Shown: positions 51,584 to 61,530 of the stretch, piece by piece | How the letters are laid out: each line of letters opens with the position of its first letter | Position numbering within the stretch: the stretch's first letter is position 1 | Source: Microbacterium sp. EST19A | Lineage (GTDB): Bacteria; Actinomycetota; Actinomycetes; Actinomycetales; Microbacteriaceae | Length of the DNA: 64,000 bases | Assembly: GCF_019969685.1 (NCBI RefSeq) | Contig: NZ_JAHXYZ010000001.1 | Span: forward strand, 1,302,001-1,366,000 | Direction of reading: 5' to 3' | Program-made: the position numbers and the translations under genes | The notes under the pieces: model-generated | The model's input: only the letters and a program-made list of their open reading frames with translations | The model's database searches: none | What the model was told of the DNA's origin: nothing

Positions 51584-54500
51584 ATGAGGGTCCCCAGCCC
51601 CACGCCCGCACGACCCGCCCGCCGATCAGCGGTCGCCGCCGGTATCGCGCTCGCCGTGACCGCCGCGATGCTGACGCCGATGCAGGCGTCCGCCGCAGCG
51701 CCGGCGACGTTCGCATCGTCGTTCGAATCCGCGGATGCCGCGCCCGTGCTGACCGGCACCGGTGAAGCGGTCAACGTCACCGGTAGTCGCTTCGTGCCCG
51801 GCAGCGTGCTCGGTGGAGTCACCGCGGTGACGGCATCCGCTCAGAACGCCCCGGGCGAAGGCGCCGCCTTCGTCGCGGATGGCAACGCCGCGTCGAAATG
51901 GCTCGCGTTCACCAACAAGGCCTGGGTGCAGTACCAGCTGGCGGCCGCGCAGCCGATGGCGAGCTACACGCTCACCTCGGGCAATGACGAGCCCGACCGC
52001 GACCCGAAGGACTTCCGCGTCCAGGGGTCGAACAACGGCACCGACTGGATCACCGTCGACGAGCGCTCGGGCGAGTTCTTCACCGGCCGCGGCGAGACCC
52101 GCTCGTTCACGCTCGCGACGCCCAGCGCGTCGTTCCTCTACTACCGGCTCGACGTGCTGGCCACGAAGACGCCGAGCAAGAACATCGTGCAGCTCGCCGG
52201 CTGGGAGCCGATCGCCGTCGACGGCGCCACGGCCGAGCCTGCCGACCTCATGCTGCAGATCGGGAACGGCCCGACCAGCTCCGACACCGCGAAGACGGGC
52301 GTCGGCTTCTCCGGCACCAAGGCGCTGCAGTACACCGGCCGCCATCTCGACGCGGGCCCCGCGTCGTCGACGAGCGTGCTCTACGACGACGTCGAACTCG
52401 CGGTCGAGGACGACAGCGAGCTCTCGTACCTCGTCTTCCCCGTGCTCGACGGCGAGCAGACCTACGCCGCCACCTTCGTCGCGGTCGACCTGACGTTCGA
52501 CGACGGAACGACGCTTTCCACCAGCGGCGCGGTCGACTCCTACGGCTACGGCGCGAACGCGCGGCAGCAGGGACAGGCGAACGTGCTGTGGCCCAATCAG
52601 TGGAACAAGGTGACGGTCGACCTCGGCCAGTTCGCGGGCCGCACGGTCGACGACATCCTGTTCCGCTACGACCACCCCGGCACCGACGTCAAGGGCGTCG
52701 AGGTGCCGACCGGCGCCACCGCGTTCAGCGGCTGGCTCGACGACGTCGCGATCGGCACGGCGGAAGAGCGCGACACCTCCGACGGTCTCGTCTCCTATGT
52801 CGACACCCGACGCGGCACGAACTCGACAGGTGGGTTCTCGCGCGGCAACAACCTGCCCGCGACCGCCTGGCCGAACGGCTTCAACTTCATCACGCCGATG
52901 ACGAACGCCGACAACGTCGGCACGCTCTACCAGTACCAGCGCGCGAACAACGCGCAGAACCTCCCCGCCCTCAACGGCATCGGGTTCTCGCACCAGCCGA
53001 GCATCTGGATGGGCGACCGCAACCAGATCGCCGTGATCCCCGCCGCGAACGCCGACCCGACGTCGTCGCTCAACGACCGCAAGCTCACGTTCCGCCACGA
53101 GAACGAGACCGCGCGGCCCGACATCTACGGCGTCGAGTTCGACAACGGCATCAACACCGAGGTCACCGCCACCGATCACGGAGCGATCTACCGCTTCGAG
53201 TTCACCGGCGACGCGAGCTCGGTGCTGATCGACCAGCTGGTGAACTCTTCGAAGCTGACGATCTCCGGCGACACCGTCTCCGGCTGGGTCGACGGGGGCT
53301 CCGGCTATCCCGGACGCACCCGCATGTACGTGTACGGCACGTTCGATCGCCAGCCCGCGAACGCCGGCGCGACCACCCGCGGCGACCGCAACGGCACCGC
53401 CCGCTTCGCCGCCTTCGACACGACCACCGACCGCACGGTCGAGCTGCGTCTGTCGTCGTCGTTCATCTCGCAGGACCAGGCGAAGGCGAACCACGGCCTC
53501 GAGCTCGACGGCGTCTCGTTCGACCAGGCGCACGCCGCCGTCCGCGATGCGTGGAACGAGCGCCTCGGCGTCGTGCACGACGTCAAGGGAGCGAGCGACA
53601 CGCAGCTCGTCACCCTGTACTCGAGCCTCTACCGGCTGAACCTGTACCCGAACTCGCAGTTCGAGAACACGGGCACGGCATCCGACCCGGTCTACCAGTA
53701 CGCGAGCCCGGTCTCGCCGACCACGGGACAACCGACCGACACGCAGACCAACGCGGCGATCGTCGACGGCAAGGTCTACGTCAACAACGGCTTCTGGGAC
53801 ACGTACCGCACGGCCTGGCCGCTCTACTCGCTGCTGTACCCCGACGTGACCGAAGAGCTCGTCGACGGATTCGTGCAGCAGTACCGCGACGGTGGATGGA
53901 TCGCCCGCTGGTCCTCCCCCGGCTACGCCGACCTGATGACGGGCACGAGCTCCGACGTGGCGTTCGCCGAGGCCTACCTCGCCGGCTCGCTCAGCACCGA
54001 CACCGCACTCGAGGCCTACGACGCGGCGGTCAAGAACGCCACCGTGCTCCCGGCATCCAACGCCGTCGGCCGCAAGGGTCTCGGGCAGTCGATCTTCCTC
54101 GGGTACACCGAGGCGACGACGCACGAGAGCGCATCATGGGGCCTGGAGGGCTACATCAACGACTTCGGCATCGCCGAGATGGCGAAGGCCCTCTCCGAGG
54201 ACCCGAACACTCCGGCCGAGCGCGTCGAGCAGCTGAAGGAGGAGGCGACCTACTTCGAGGCGCGTGCCGAGCACTACGTCGAGATGTACAACCCCGAGGC
54301 GGGCACGTTCACGTCGCGCAACGCCGACGGCTCGTGGACCTCGGGTGCGGACTTCGATCGCAAGGCCTGGGGCGGCGCCTTCACCGAGGCGAGCGCCTGG
54401 ACCTTCGGGTTCCACGCCCCGCACGACGTCGACGGGCTGGCGGCGCTGTACGGCGGCCGCCAGGGACTCGTCGACGAGATGCACGAGTTCCTCACCGTCC

Positions 54501-57500
54501 GCGAGAAGGCCGACTACTCCGGCATCCACGAGGCGCGCGAGGCCCGCGACGTGCGACTCGGCATGCTCGGCATGTCGAACCAGATCGCGCACCACATCCC
54601 GTACGTGCTCGCCGAGGCCGGTGACCCGTCCGGGGCGCAGGAGCTGATCCGCGACATCCAGGACCGTCTCTTCGTGGGGTCCGACATCGGCCAGGGCTAC
54701 CCGGGCGATGAGGACAACGGCGAGTTCTCGGCCTGGTACGTCTTCTCGGCACTCGGGTTCTACCCGCTCGAGGTCGGCTCCGGCGACTACACGATCGGCA
54801 CGCCGCTCTTCGACAGCGCGACGCTCTCGATCGGCGACAAGGATCTCGTGATCAACGCTCCCGGTGCATCCGAGGGCGCGGACTACGTGGCCGGCGTCAG
54901 CGTCAACGGCGAGGCGATCACCGAGACGACGTTCGACGGCGACCTGGTGCGCGAGGGAGGCACGCTCGACTTCACGATGAGCGAGACCCCGTCGGCCTGG
55001 GGCGCGAAGGACCTCGGCGAGCAGCTCGAGGTGCCCACCACGCTGGTGGATGCCACGAAGCCCGGCCGCGGCACCCTCACGGCGACCGACGGCACGCCGG
55101 TCGGATCCCTCGTCGACGACAACATGAACTCGAAGGTCACGTTCGCCGGCGACTCCGCCGAGCTCGTGTGGACCTCGCAGTCCGGACCGGTCTCGATCGG
55201 GCAGTACACGCTGACGAGCGCGGCCAAGGCCGATGCCCCGTCGAGCTGGAAGCTCGAAGGCTCCATGGACGGCACGACGTGGAACGAGATCGACAGCCGC
55301 GAGGCCGAGTCGTTCACCTGGGACACGCAGACCCGCCCCTTCACCGCGAAGAGCGCCGACGGCTACACCAGCGTCAAGCTCACGCTGCAGGGTGCGAGTG
55401 CGACCCTCGCCCTGTCCGAGGTCGAGCTGTTCGCCTCCGCCTCGGCGGCTGACGGGCTCTCGATCGCCGCAGGCCCCGCCCAGCGCGTCGCGGTCGACAC
55501 CGAGTTCACCGGCCAGCTGGCGACGATCGTCGGGACCGAGACGGATGCCGCCGGCTACACCGTCACGGTCGACTACGGCGACGGCACCGAGGTGGCGGAC
55601 GCGGCACTCGTGCGCGACGACCTCGGCGGCTGGAAGGTGAGCGCCCCGCACACCTTCACCGCTCCGGGTACTTACTCGGCCGTCGTCACGGTGCGCGACT
55701 CCGCCGGAGCCGTGGCCCAGGCCACCGCGTCGGTCGTGGTCTACCGCGACGAGACCTTCCTCGGAGCCTTCAACAACGTCTGCATCGGCGACCTCGGTCT
55801 GACCGCGGCCAACTGCGACTCGCAGGGCCACGGCTACTACCGCGACAAGCTGGCGGCCGACGGATTCGTGCAGGGTCAGACCCTGACGATCCCCGGCACG
55901 GAGCTGACGTACGACCTTCCGGCGGTGGCGGCGGGTGCTCCCGACAACATCACCGGTGAGGGCCAGACGGTCAAGCTCTCGCTCGGCGCCGGCGCGACGC
56001 AGCTCGCGTTCATCGGAACCGCGACCGAGAGCAACCGCGACTCGGATGCCGTGCTGCACTTCACCGACGGCAGCACGCAGACGGTGACGATCAGCCTCGG
56101 CGACTGGGTCGGCGCATCGGGCAGCCCCTACAAGAGCAACACCGTGCTCACCGTCTCGGAGGGTCGCCTCTCCGGCACCGGCGCGGAGTCGGGTGGTGCC
56201 AAGAACACGGCCATCTACGCCACCGCACCGATCGCGCTCGACGTGGACGCCGACGGCGCCCCGAAGGTGGTCGAGTCGCTGACGATGCCGACGGAGCCGG
56301 GCGAACTGAACGACGGACGCGTGCACCTGTTCGCGTTCGCCTCGGACGGCGACCGGGCGGCCACCGCGCCGCTCGTCGTCGAAGCCGGCACCGTGCCCGG
56401 CCAGATCGCCGGAGAGTCGTTCGATGCGACGCTCGCGACGGTCACCGGCGGCACGGATGACACCACCGCGGTCGTCAACTGGGGCGACGGGTCACCCGTC
56501 GTCGAGGTCGACGTCACCGACGGCGCCGTGGCCTCGAGCCACACGTACGCCACGGCCGGCACCTTCACGGTGACGATCACGGCGGACGACGGCGTGAAGT
56601 CCGCCGAAGCCGCGGTGCAGATCGCGGTCGAGGAGCCCGTGCCCGCGTACGAGCCCGAGATCGTGGTCCCGGCCGAGGCGCAGCCGGGTGACACGGTCGC
56701 GTTCACGGGAACCGGCTTCGCTCCGGGTGAGAACGTCTCGATCCGCATCGACGACGAGGAGCCGGTCGTCGTGCAGGCCACGGATGCCGGCGCGATCAGC
56801 GGCGAGCTCGGAGTGCCCGAAGATGCGCTGGACGGCGACCACCCGGTCGTCGCTCTCGGCGATGTCTCGAACACCGAGGCACGCGCATCCATCCGCGTGT
56901 CGGCCGACACCACCACGCCGAAGGACACCACGGTCGCGCTGGTCGCGGGGTCGGACGACCCGGTGGCCGGCGAATCCGTGGCCCTGATCGCGACCGTGAA
57001 GCCCGCGGGCGCGGCCGGCAAGGTCGACTTCCTCGAGGGTGACACGGTGGTCGGTTCGGCCACGGTCACCGGCGGGACGGCCAGCGCAGACGTGCTGATC
57101 GCCACGTCGGGCGAGCACACCTTCATCGCCCGCTTCGTGCCGTCGGACCCGGAGGCCTACAACGGCTCCGACTCCGAGCCGCTCACGCTCGACGTGCGCG
57201 GCACCCCGGTGCTGGACGCGGAGGTCGTGCTCGGACAGAAGAGCGTGGTGCAGGGCGGCAGCCTGGAGATCACCGGCCGCGGCTTCGCGGCAGGCGAGAC
57301 GGTCACCGTGACGCTGCACTCCGACCCGATCCGCCTCGGACAGGTCACCGCTGACGGGACCGGAGCATTCCGGATCGTCGTGACCGTGCCCGCTTCCGCT
57401 CCGGTCGGCGCGCACACCCTGATCGCCGTGGGCGCGGACTCCGGTCTCAGCGCACAGGGTGCGCTGCAGGTGACCGCGGCAGCCGGGAACGGCGACGGTC

Positions 57501-57607
57501 TCGCAGGAACGGGCGGGGCGATCCCCCTCTCGCTCCTCGCCCTGGTGCTCGTGCTGCTCGCAGCCGGCAGCATCCTGGTGATCCGCCGCCGGCGCCAGGA
57601 GGCCTGA
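51584..57607 (+). CDS. secreted GH92 alpha-mannosidase, multidomain, wall-anchored
   Basis: This 2007-residue exported protein has a signal peptide (about 1-38, ending SAAAP). A discoidin-like F5/8 C domain (about 75-210) and a further beta region lead to the GH92 catalytic module (about 400-1140). The catalytic module has WPNGFNFITPMT and the hallmark GDEDNGEFSAWYVFSALGFYP. A second F5/8 C domain (about 1165-1285), a PKD domain (about 1290-1385), an unassigned beta module (about 1390-1590), another PKD and three Ig-like modules follow. LAGTG (1973-1977), a helix and RRRRQEA form the sortase tail. GH92 enzymes trim alpha-1,2/1,3/1,4/1,6-mannosides, so yeast or plant glycans are possible substrates. 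The ATG at 51584 has GAGGAG 5 nt upstream. Confidence 0.93.
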   Translation: MRVPSPTPARPARRSAVAAGIALAVTAAMLTPMQASAAAPATFASSFESADAAPVLTGTGEAVNVTGSRFVPGSVLGGVTAVTASAQNAPGEGAAFVADGNAASKWLAFTNKAWVQYQLAAAQPMASYTLTSGNDEPDRDPKDFRVQGSNNGTDWITVDERSGEFFTGRGETRSFTLATPSASFLYYRLDVLATKTPSKNIVQLAGWEPIAVDGATAEPADLMLQIGNGPTSSDTAKTGVGFSGTKALQYTGRHLDAGPASSTSVLYDDVELAVEDDSELSYLVFPVLDGEQTYAATFVAVDLTFDDGTTLSTSGAVDSYGYGANARQQGQANVLWPNQWNKVTVDLGQFAGRTVDDILFRYDHPGTDVKGVEVPTGATAFSGWLDDVAIGTAEERDTSDGLVSYVDTRRGTNSTGGFSRGNNLPATAWPNGFNFITPMTNADNVGTLYQYQRANNAQNLPALNGIGFSHQPSIWMGDRNQIAVIPAANADPTSSLNDRKLTFRHENETARPDIYGVEFDNGINTEVTATDHGAIYRFEFTGDASSVLIDQLVNSSKLTISGDTVSGWVDGGSGYPGRTRMYVYGTFDRQPANAGATTRGDRNGTARFAAFDTTTDRTVELRLSSSFISQDQAKANHGLELDGVSFDQAHAAVRDAWNERLGVVHDVKGASDTQLVTLYSSLYRLNLYPNSQFENTGTASDPVYQYASPVSPTTGQPTDTQTNAAIVDGKVYVNNGFWDTYRTAWPLYSLLYPDVTEELVDGFVQQYRDGGWIARWSSPGYADLMTGTSSDVAFAEAYLAGSLSTDTALEAYDAAVKNATVLPASNAVGRKGLGQSIFLGYTEATTHESASWGLEGYINDFGIAEMAKALSEDPNTPAERVEQLKEEATYFEARAEHYVEMYNPEAGTFTSRNADGSWTSGADFDRKAWGGAFTEASAWTFGFHAPHDVDGLAALYGGRQGLVDEMHEFLTVREKADYSGIHEAREARDVRLGMLGMSNQIAHHIPYVLAEAGDPSGAQELIRDIQDRLFVGSDIGQGYPGDEDNGEFSAWYVFSALGFYPLEVGSGDYTIGTPLFDSATLSIGDKDLVINAPGASEGADYVAGVSVNGEAITETTFDGDLVREGGTLDFTMSETPSAWGAKDLGEQLEVPTTLVDATKPGRGTLTATDGTPVGSLVDDNMNSKVTFAGDSAELVWTSQSGPVSIGQYTLTSAAKADAPSSWKLEGSMDGTTWNEIDSREAESFTWDTQTRPFTAKSADGYTSVKLTLQGASATLALSEVELFASASAADGLSIAAGPAQRVAVDTEFTGQLATIVGTETDAAGYTVTVDYGDGTEVADAALVRDDLGGWKVSAPHTFTAPGTYSAVVTVRDSAGAVAQATASVVVYRDETFLGAFNNVCIGDLGLTAANCDSQGHGYYRDKLAADGFVQGQTLTIPGTELTYDLPAVAAGAPDNITGEGQTVKLSLGAGATQLAFIGTATESNRDSDAVLHFTDGSTQTVTISLGDWVGASGSPYKSNTVLTVSEGRLSGTGAESGGAKNTAIYATAPIALDVDADGAPKVVESLTMPTEPGELNDGRVHLFAFASDGDRAATAPLVVEAGTVPGQIAGESFDATLATVTGGTDDTTAVVNWGDGSPVVEVDVTDGAVASSHTYATAGTFTVTITADDGVKSAEAAVQIAVEEPVPAYEPEIVVPAEAQPGDTVAFTGTGFAPGENVSIRIDDEEPVVVQATDAGAISGELGVPEDALDGDHPVVALGDVSNTEARASIRVSADTTTPKDTTVALVAGSDDPVAGESVALIATVKPAGAAGKVDFLEGDTVVGSATVTGGTASADVLIATSGEHTFIARFVPSDPEAYNGSDSEPLTLDVRGTPVLDAEVVLGQKSVVQGGSLEITGRGFAAGETVTVTLHSDPIRLGQVTADGTGAFRIVVTVPASAPVGAHTLIAVGADSGLSAQGALQVTAAAGNGDGLAGTGGAIPLSLLALVLVLLAAGSILVIRRRRQEA

Positions 57608-57623
57608 CCCCCGCAGGCCCCAC

Positions 57624-57662
57624 GAAACCGCCCTCCCGGTCATTCCGGGAGGGCGGTTTCTT
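57624..57662. terminator. bidirectional terminator
   Basis: GAAACCGCCCTCCCGG and CCGGGAGGGCGGTTTC form a perfect 16-bp stem around TCATT, with T on one side and A on the other, between the convergent GH92 and M24 peptidase genes. Confidence 0.9.
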
Positions 57663-57677
57663 CCGCGTGGGGAGCCG

Positions 57678-58802
57678 TCAGTCGGTGCGGACGGCCGTCA
57701 GCTCGTGCGGGGCCACGTTCAGCCGTTCGCCGCCGTCGGCGGTGACGACCACGATGTCCTCGATGCGCGCACCCCAGCTGCCGGCGAAGTAGATGCCGGG
57801 TTCGATGCTGAAGGCCATGCCCTCGCGCAGCACCAGGTCGTTCCCCGGTGCGATGTACGGCTCCTCGTGCACCGAGACGCCGATGCCGTGACCCGTGCGA
57901 TGCAGGAACGCGTCGCCCATGTCGGCCGCGGTCAGCACCTCGCGGGCAGCGGCATCCACGTCGGATGCCGTCGCGCCGGGGCGCACCGCATCGACGGCGG
58001 CCTGCTGCGCCCGCACGAGCACGGCGATCCGCTCGGCCGCGCGCGGGTCGGGGTCGCCGACGGCATAGGTGCGGGTGCTGTCCGAGTTGTACCCGCTCGG
58101 CACCGCGCCCCCGATGTCGACGACGACGATGTCACCGTCTTCGATCACGCGGTCCGAGACCTCATGGTGCGGGTCCGCGCCGTTCGGGCCCGAACCGACG
58201 ATCACGAACTCGACGGTTCGGTGACCCTCGGCGACGATGGCGTCGGCGATGTCGGCGGCGACCTCGCGCTCGGTGCGTCCGGCCCGCAGCCACTCCGGCA
58301 CGCGGCGATGTACGCGGTCGATCGCGTCGCCCGCCCGTCTGAGTTCGGCGATCTCGGCGACGTCCTTGATCATGCGTCCTTCGCGCAGCACGGGGGTGGC
58401 GAGCTCGAGGGTCACGCCGAGACGAGCGGCGATCGGGATGACGTGCAGCGCCGGCAGCGCATCGGAGACGCCGACGCGGCCGACCGAACCGACGGCCGCG
58501 GCGACGAGGTCGTACGGGTTCTCTCCGTCGACCCAGTCGGCCACGGCGAGACCGAGTTCGCCCACTGCGGTCGACCGCACCTTCGCGAGCTCCATGCGCG
58601 GAACCACGACCGTGGGGGCGAAGCCCGGACCGATCATCAGCGCGGTGAGGCGCTCGATCGTGTCGCCCTCGACCCCGACCAGATACTGCAGATCTGCGCC
58701 GGGACCGACGATTATCGCGTCGAGGCCGGCATCAGCGGCAAGGGCGGCTGCCCGCTCGAGGCGGGCTTCGTACACGGACGAGGAGAAGGGCAGGGTGCTC
58801 AC
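57678..58802 (-). CDS. M24-family Xaa-Pro peptidase
   Basis: This 374-residue metallopeptidase consists of a creatinase-like N domain (about 1-130) and a pita-bread catalytic domain. Metal ligands are visible in VVVDIGGAVPSGYNSDSTRTY (two Asp), RTGHGIGVSVHEEPY (His), SIEPGIYF (Glu) and RIEDIVVV (Glu). It removes residues ahead of proline, as in aminopeptidase P or prolidase. A GTG at 58802 is chosen. The upstream TAGCGT and the lack of a Shine-Dalgarno suggest a leaderless mRNA. Confidence 0.92.
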   Translation of the reverse strand: MSTLPFSSSVYEARLERAAALAADAGLDAIIVGPGADLQYLVGVEGDTIERLTALMIGPGFAPTVVVPRMELAKVRSTAVGELGLAVADWVDGENPYDLVAAAVGSVGRVGVSDALPALHVIPIAARLGVTLELATPVLREGRMIKDVAEIAELRRAGDAIDRVHRRVPEWLRAGRTEREVAADIADAIVAEGHRTVEFVIVGSGPNGADPHHEVSDRVIEDGDIVVVDIGGAVPSGYNSDSTRTYAVGDPDPRAAERIAVLVRAQQAAVDAVRPGATASDVDAAAREVLTAADMGDAFLHRTGHGIGVSVHEEPYIAPGNDLVLREGMAFSIEPGIYFAGSWGARIEDIVVVTADGGERLNVAPHELTAVRTD

Positions 58803-58935
58803 GGCGTCCACGCTACTGCGGGCGGTCGTCGCTGTCTCCGGCCTTCCAGTGCGACCGTCCCCGATCAGCTGATCGCGAGACGAATCCGCTCCGTGAGCGC
58901 CTTCCTGTTCGCGGATGTCAACGGCTGGAGCGCGA

Positions 58936-59847
58936 TCAACTCGCGCGCACGGCGCGTGGAGGCACCCCGTACTGTGCACGGAAGACCCTGCTGAAATGCG
59001 CGGCATCGACGAAGCCGGCGGCGATCGCGATCTCGGCGATCGAGCGGTGCGCCTGATACGGGTCGATGAGCGCGTCATAGCAGCGCTGCAGTCGACGCCG
59101 GCGGATCACGGTCGAGACGGTCGAGCCCTGTTCACTGAACATCGCATGAAGATGCCGCACCGAGATGTAGTGCGCCGCGGCGATCTGAGAGGGCGAGAGT
59201 TCGCTGTCGGACAGGTGCACGTCGATGTACGTGAGGATGTGCGTCAGCGTCGCCGAGTGCGCGCTCACCGGCCCGTCCGTCGCGGCGAGGTTCGCCTCCA
59301 GCACGGTGCTGAGCATGTCGACCGCGGTCCGCAGCATCCGTCGGGCGATGCGACTGTCGAGGTGGTGCGCGCCCTCGGCGAGCGAGCCCAGGTAGGGCCC
59401 CACCATCGCGCCCAGCGCCCCGCCGGCGTTCAGACGGGTGGCGGTGATCCGGCTCGTGTCCTCCGACGGGATGTCGAGCAGCACCTTCGGGAACATCACG
59501 ACCGACATCTGCACCGCGTCGTCGAAGAGCAGAGAGTACGGACGGTCGGTGTCGTACAGCGCCATGTCGCCGCTGCCGAGCGCGGTCTCGCGGCCGTCCT
59601 GCACGATGAGGCCGCTTCCGCGCTCGATCCGAGAGAACTTGAAGTACTGCTGCGGGGCTCGGGAGATGAGTGAGGGGGTGCGGTGCACGCCGTGTCCGTC
59701 GGCGTCGATCGCGAAGACGTGGATGTCGCCGGCCGCGGTCGCATCGATCGCGCCACGGAAGCGATCCTGCTCGGGCGCGGTCACGTCGAGCGCGACGACG
59801 GCACGGGACACCGCATGGCGGTAATCGAGGAACGACAGACTCTGCAT
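58936..59847 (-). CDS. AraC-family regulator
   Basis: This 303-residue regulator has an N-terminal cupin-like AraC-binding domain (FKFSRIERGSGLIVQDGRETALGSGDMALYDTDRPYSLLFDD). The C-terminal AraC helix-turn-helix pair includes LSPSQIAAAHYISVRHLHAMFSEQGSTVSTVIRRRRLQRCYDALID and IAEIAIAAGFVDAAHFSRVFRAQYGVPP. Domain layout resembles FeaR/NitR types that control amine and nitrile degradation. It is divergent from the permease-OCD-oxidase genes and is the probable activator of that cluster. Confidence 0.9.
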   Translation of the reverse strand: MQSLSFLDYRHAVSRAVVALDVTAPEQDRFRGAIDATAAGDIHVFAIDADGHGVHRTPSLISRAPQQYFKFSRIERGSGLIVQDGRETALGSGDMALYDTDRPYSLLFDDAVQMSVVMFPKVLLDIPSEDTSRITATRLNAGGALGAMVGPYLGSLAEGAHHLDSRIARRMLRTAVDMLSTVLEANLAATDGPVSAHSATLTHILTYIDVHLSDSELSPSQIAAAHYISVRHLHAMFSEQGSTVSTVIRRRRLQRCYDALIDPYQAHRSIAEIAIAAGFVDAAHFSRVFRAQYGVPPRAVRAS

Positions 59848-59879
59848 CAAGGCTCACCCCACTGTGGCCGATCATATAC

Positions 59880-59898
59880 GATGCTGCATTTTAGCATC
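59880..59898. promoter_or_regulatory. inverted repeat between the AraC and permease genes
   Basis: GATGCT and AGCATC arms lie 7 bp apart in the 156-bp divergent gap, in an AT-richer stretch. It could be an operator or part of a promoter. Confidence 0.35.
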
Positions 59899-60003
59899 AG
59901 CCCCCTGTGCCCGCGTAGACAAGTGTTCTGCCCTCGCCGTCAATCGACGCGGCGTGCGGCTGGCGAGTATGAGGACATACCCGAGCACCGAAGGAGATGC
60001 GCC

Positions 60004-61530
60004 ATGGTGACGTCCACCCCCACAACGTCGACGACGCGAACCGCCGAGCACCGGCGCCTCGGCGTCTTCGCGGTCGCGTTCATGATCATCGCGGCCTCGG
60101 CGCCCCTCACCGTCCTCGCCGGCGGAGTGACGAGCGCCTACGCCGTCACCCATGTCGACGGCATCCCCTTCGGCTACATCGTGCTGGCGCTCGCGCTCGC
60201 CGTGTTCGCGATCGGCTACGCGGCCATGAGTCGCTTCGTCACCAACGCCGGCGCGTTCTACGCCTACGTCGCGCAGGGCATCGGCCGTCCGACCGGCGTC
60301 GGCGCGTCCGTGCTGGCATTCCTCTCGTACAACGCCATGCAGATCGGCATCTACGGGATGCTCGGGTTCCAGATCAGCTCGTTCATCGAGTCCAAGACCG
60401 GCTGGGCGAGCCCGTGGTGGGTGTGGGTGCTCCTCACGATCGTGCTCGTCGGCGTGCTCGGGGTGCATCGGGTCGACCTCTCGGCGAAGGTGCTGGGAGT
60501 GCTCGTCGCTCTCGAGTTCGTCGCGGTGATCGTCTTCGACCTGGTCGCCTTCGGCAGTCCTGCCGAGGGGTTCACGGCAGCGCCCATCACCCCGTCGGCG
60601 CTTTTCGTGCCCGGCGTCGGCGCTGTCCTCGCCTTCGGCATCGCGGCTTTCATGGGCTTCGAGTCGGCGGCGATCTACGGCGAGGAGTCGAAGGATCCGA
60701 AGCGCACCATCCCGCGGGCGACGTTCCTCGCGGTATGCGTGTCCGGCATCTTCTACGCCATCTCGTCGTGGGCATTGGCGCTCGCCGTCGGTCCGAGCAA
60801 GATCACCGACCCCGCCGGCATCGCGCCGGAGGAGGCCGGTCCCCCGCTGTTCTTCAACTTCGTCGCGGAGCACCTCGGCGTCATCTGGGTGGATGTGATG
60901 TCGATCCTGTTCATCACGAGCCTCTTCGCCGCCCTCGTCAGCTTCCACAACGCGGTCGCCCGGTATGCGTTCTCGCTCGGACGCGAGGGCGTGCTGCCCC
61001 GGGTGCTCGGCACGGTGCGGATCAAGAGCGGCGCCCCCTGGGCGGGATCGCTGCTGCAGTCCGCCATCGCGGTCGTCGTCATCGTCGGCTTCGCGATCGG
61101 CGAGCAGGGCTGGAACCCCGAGAACGGCCCGTATCCCGTGATCACGCTCTTCACCTGGCTCACCAATCTGGGTGCTTTCGGACTCGTCCTCCTCCTGGTG
61201 CTCGTCTCCATCGCCGTGATCGGGTTCTTCCGACGCGATCAGCGAGAGGTGGGTGCGGGCAGCAGGCTGATCGCCCCGATCATCGCTCTCGTGTCGCTGG
61301 CGATCGTGTGGGTGCTGATCCTCCTGAACTGGGACGTGCTGCTCGGTCAGGCCGAATCCACGCCGACGACCTTCATCCTTCCGGCCGTGATCCTGGTGCC
61401 CTCGGCTCTCGCCGTCTTCTGGGCGCTGTGGCTGCGACGAGTCCGCCCTGAGGTCTATCGTCAGATCGGCCACGGCACCGAGCTGCCGGACAATCCGCTC
61501 CTCGGCGAGCGGGGAGAGGAATCCCCGTGA
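60004..61530 (+). CDS. APC-family amino acid/amine permease
   Basis: This 508-residue permease has about 13 hydrophobic helices. The APC pattern includes AVAFMIIAASAPLTVLAGGV, FVTNAGAFYAYVAQGIGRP, GFESAAIYGEESKDPKRTIPRATF and VSFHNAVARYAFSLGREGVLP. It probably imports an amine or amino acid consumed by the two downstream enzymes. A GAAGGAG precedes the ATG. The stop overlaps the start of the next gene (GTGA), so translation is coupled. Confidence 0.9.
   Translation: MVTSTPTTSTTRTAEHRRLGVFAVAFMIIAASAPLTVLAGGVTSAYAVTHVDGIPFGYIVLALALAVFAIGYAAMSRFVTNAGAFYAYVAQGIGRPTGVGASVLAFLSYNAMQIGIYGMLGFQISSFIESKTGWASPWWVWVLLTIVLVGVLGVHRVDLSAKVLGVLVALEFVAVIVFDLVAFGSPAEGFTAAPITPSALFVPGVGAVLAFGIAAFMGFESAAIYGEESKDPKRTIPRATFLAVCVSGIFYAISSWALALAVGPSKITDPAGIAPEEAGPPLFFNFVAEHLGVIWVDVMSILFITSLFAALVSFHNAVARYAFSLGREGVLPRVLGTVRIKSGAPWAGSLLQSAIAVVVIVGFAIGEQGWNPENGPYPVITLFTWLTNLGAFGLVLLLVLVSIAVIGFFRRDQREVGAGSRLIAPIIALVSLAIVWVLILLNWDVLLGQAESTPTTFILPAVILVPSALAVFWALWLRRVRPEVYRQIGHGTELPDNPLLGERGEESP

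Noticed and set aside
51626..56326. Two long leftward open frames (832 and 730 residues) opposite the GH92 gene
   Set aside because: They have low-complexity Arg/Val/Asp composition and no motifs. They mirror the codon pattern of the real + strand gene.
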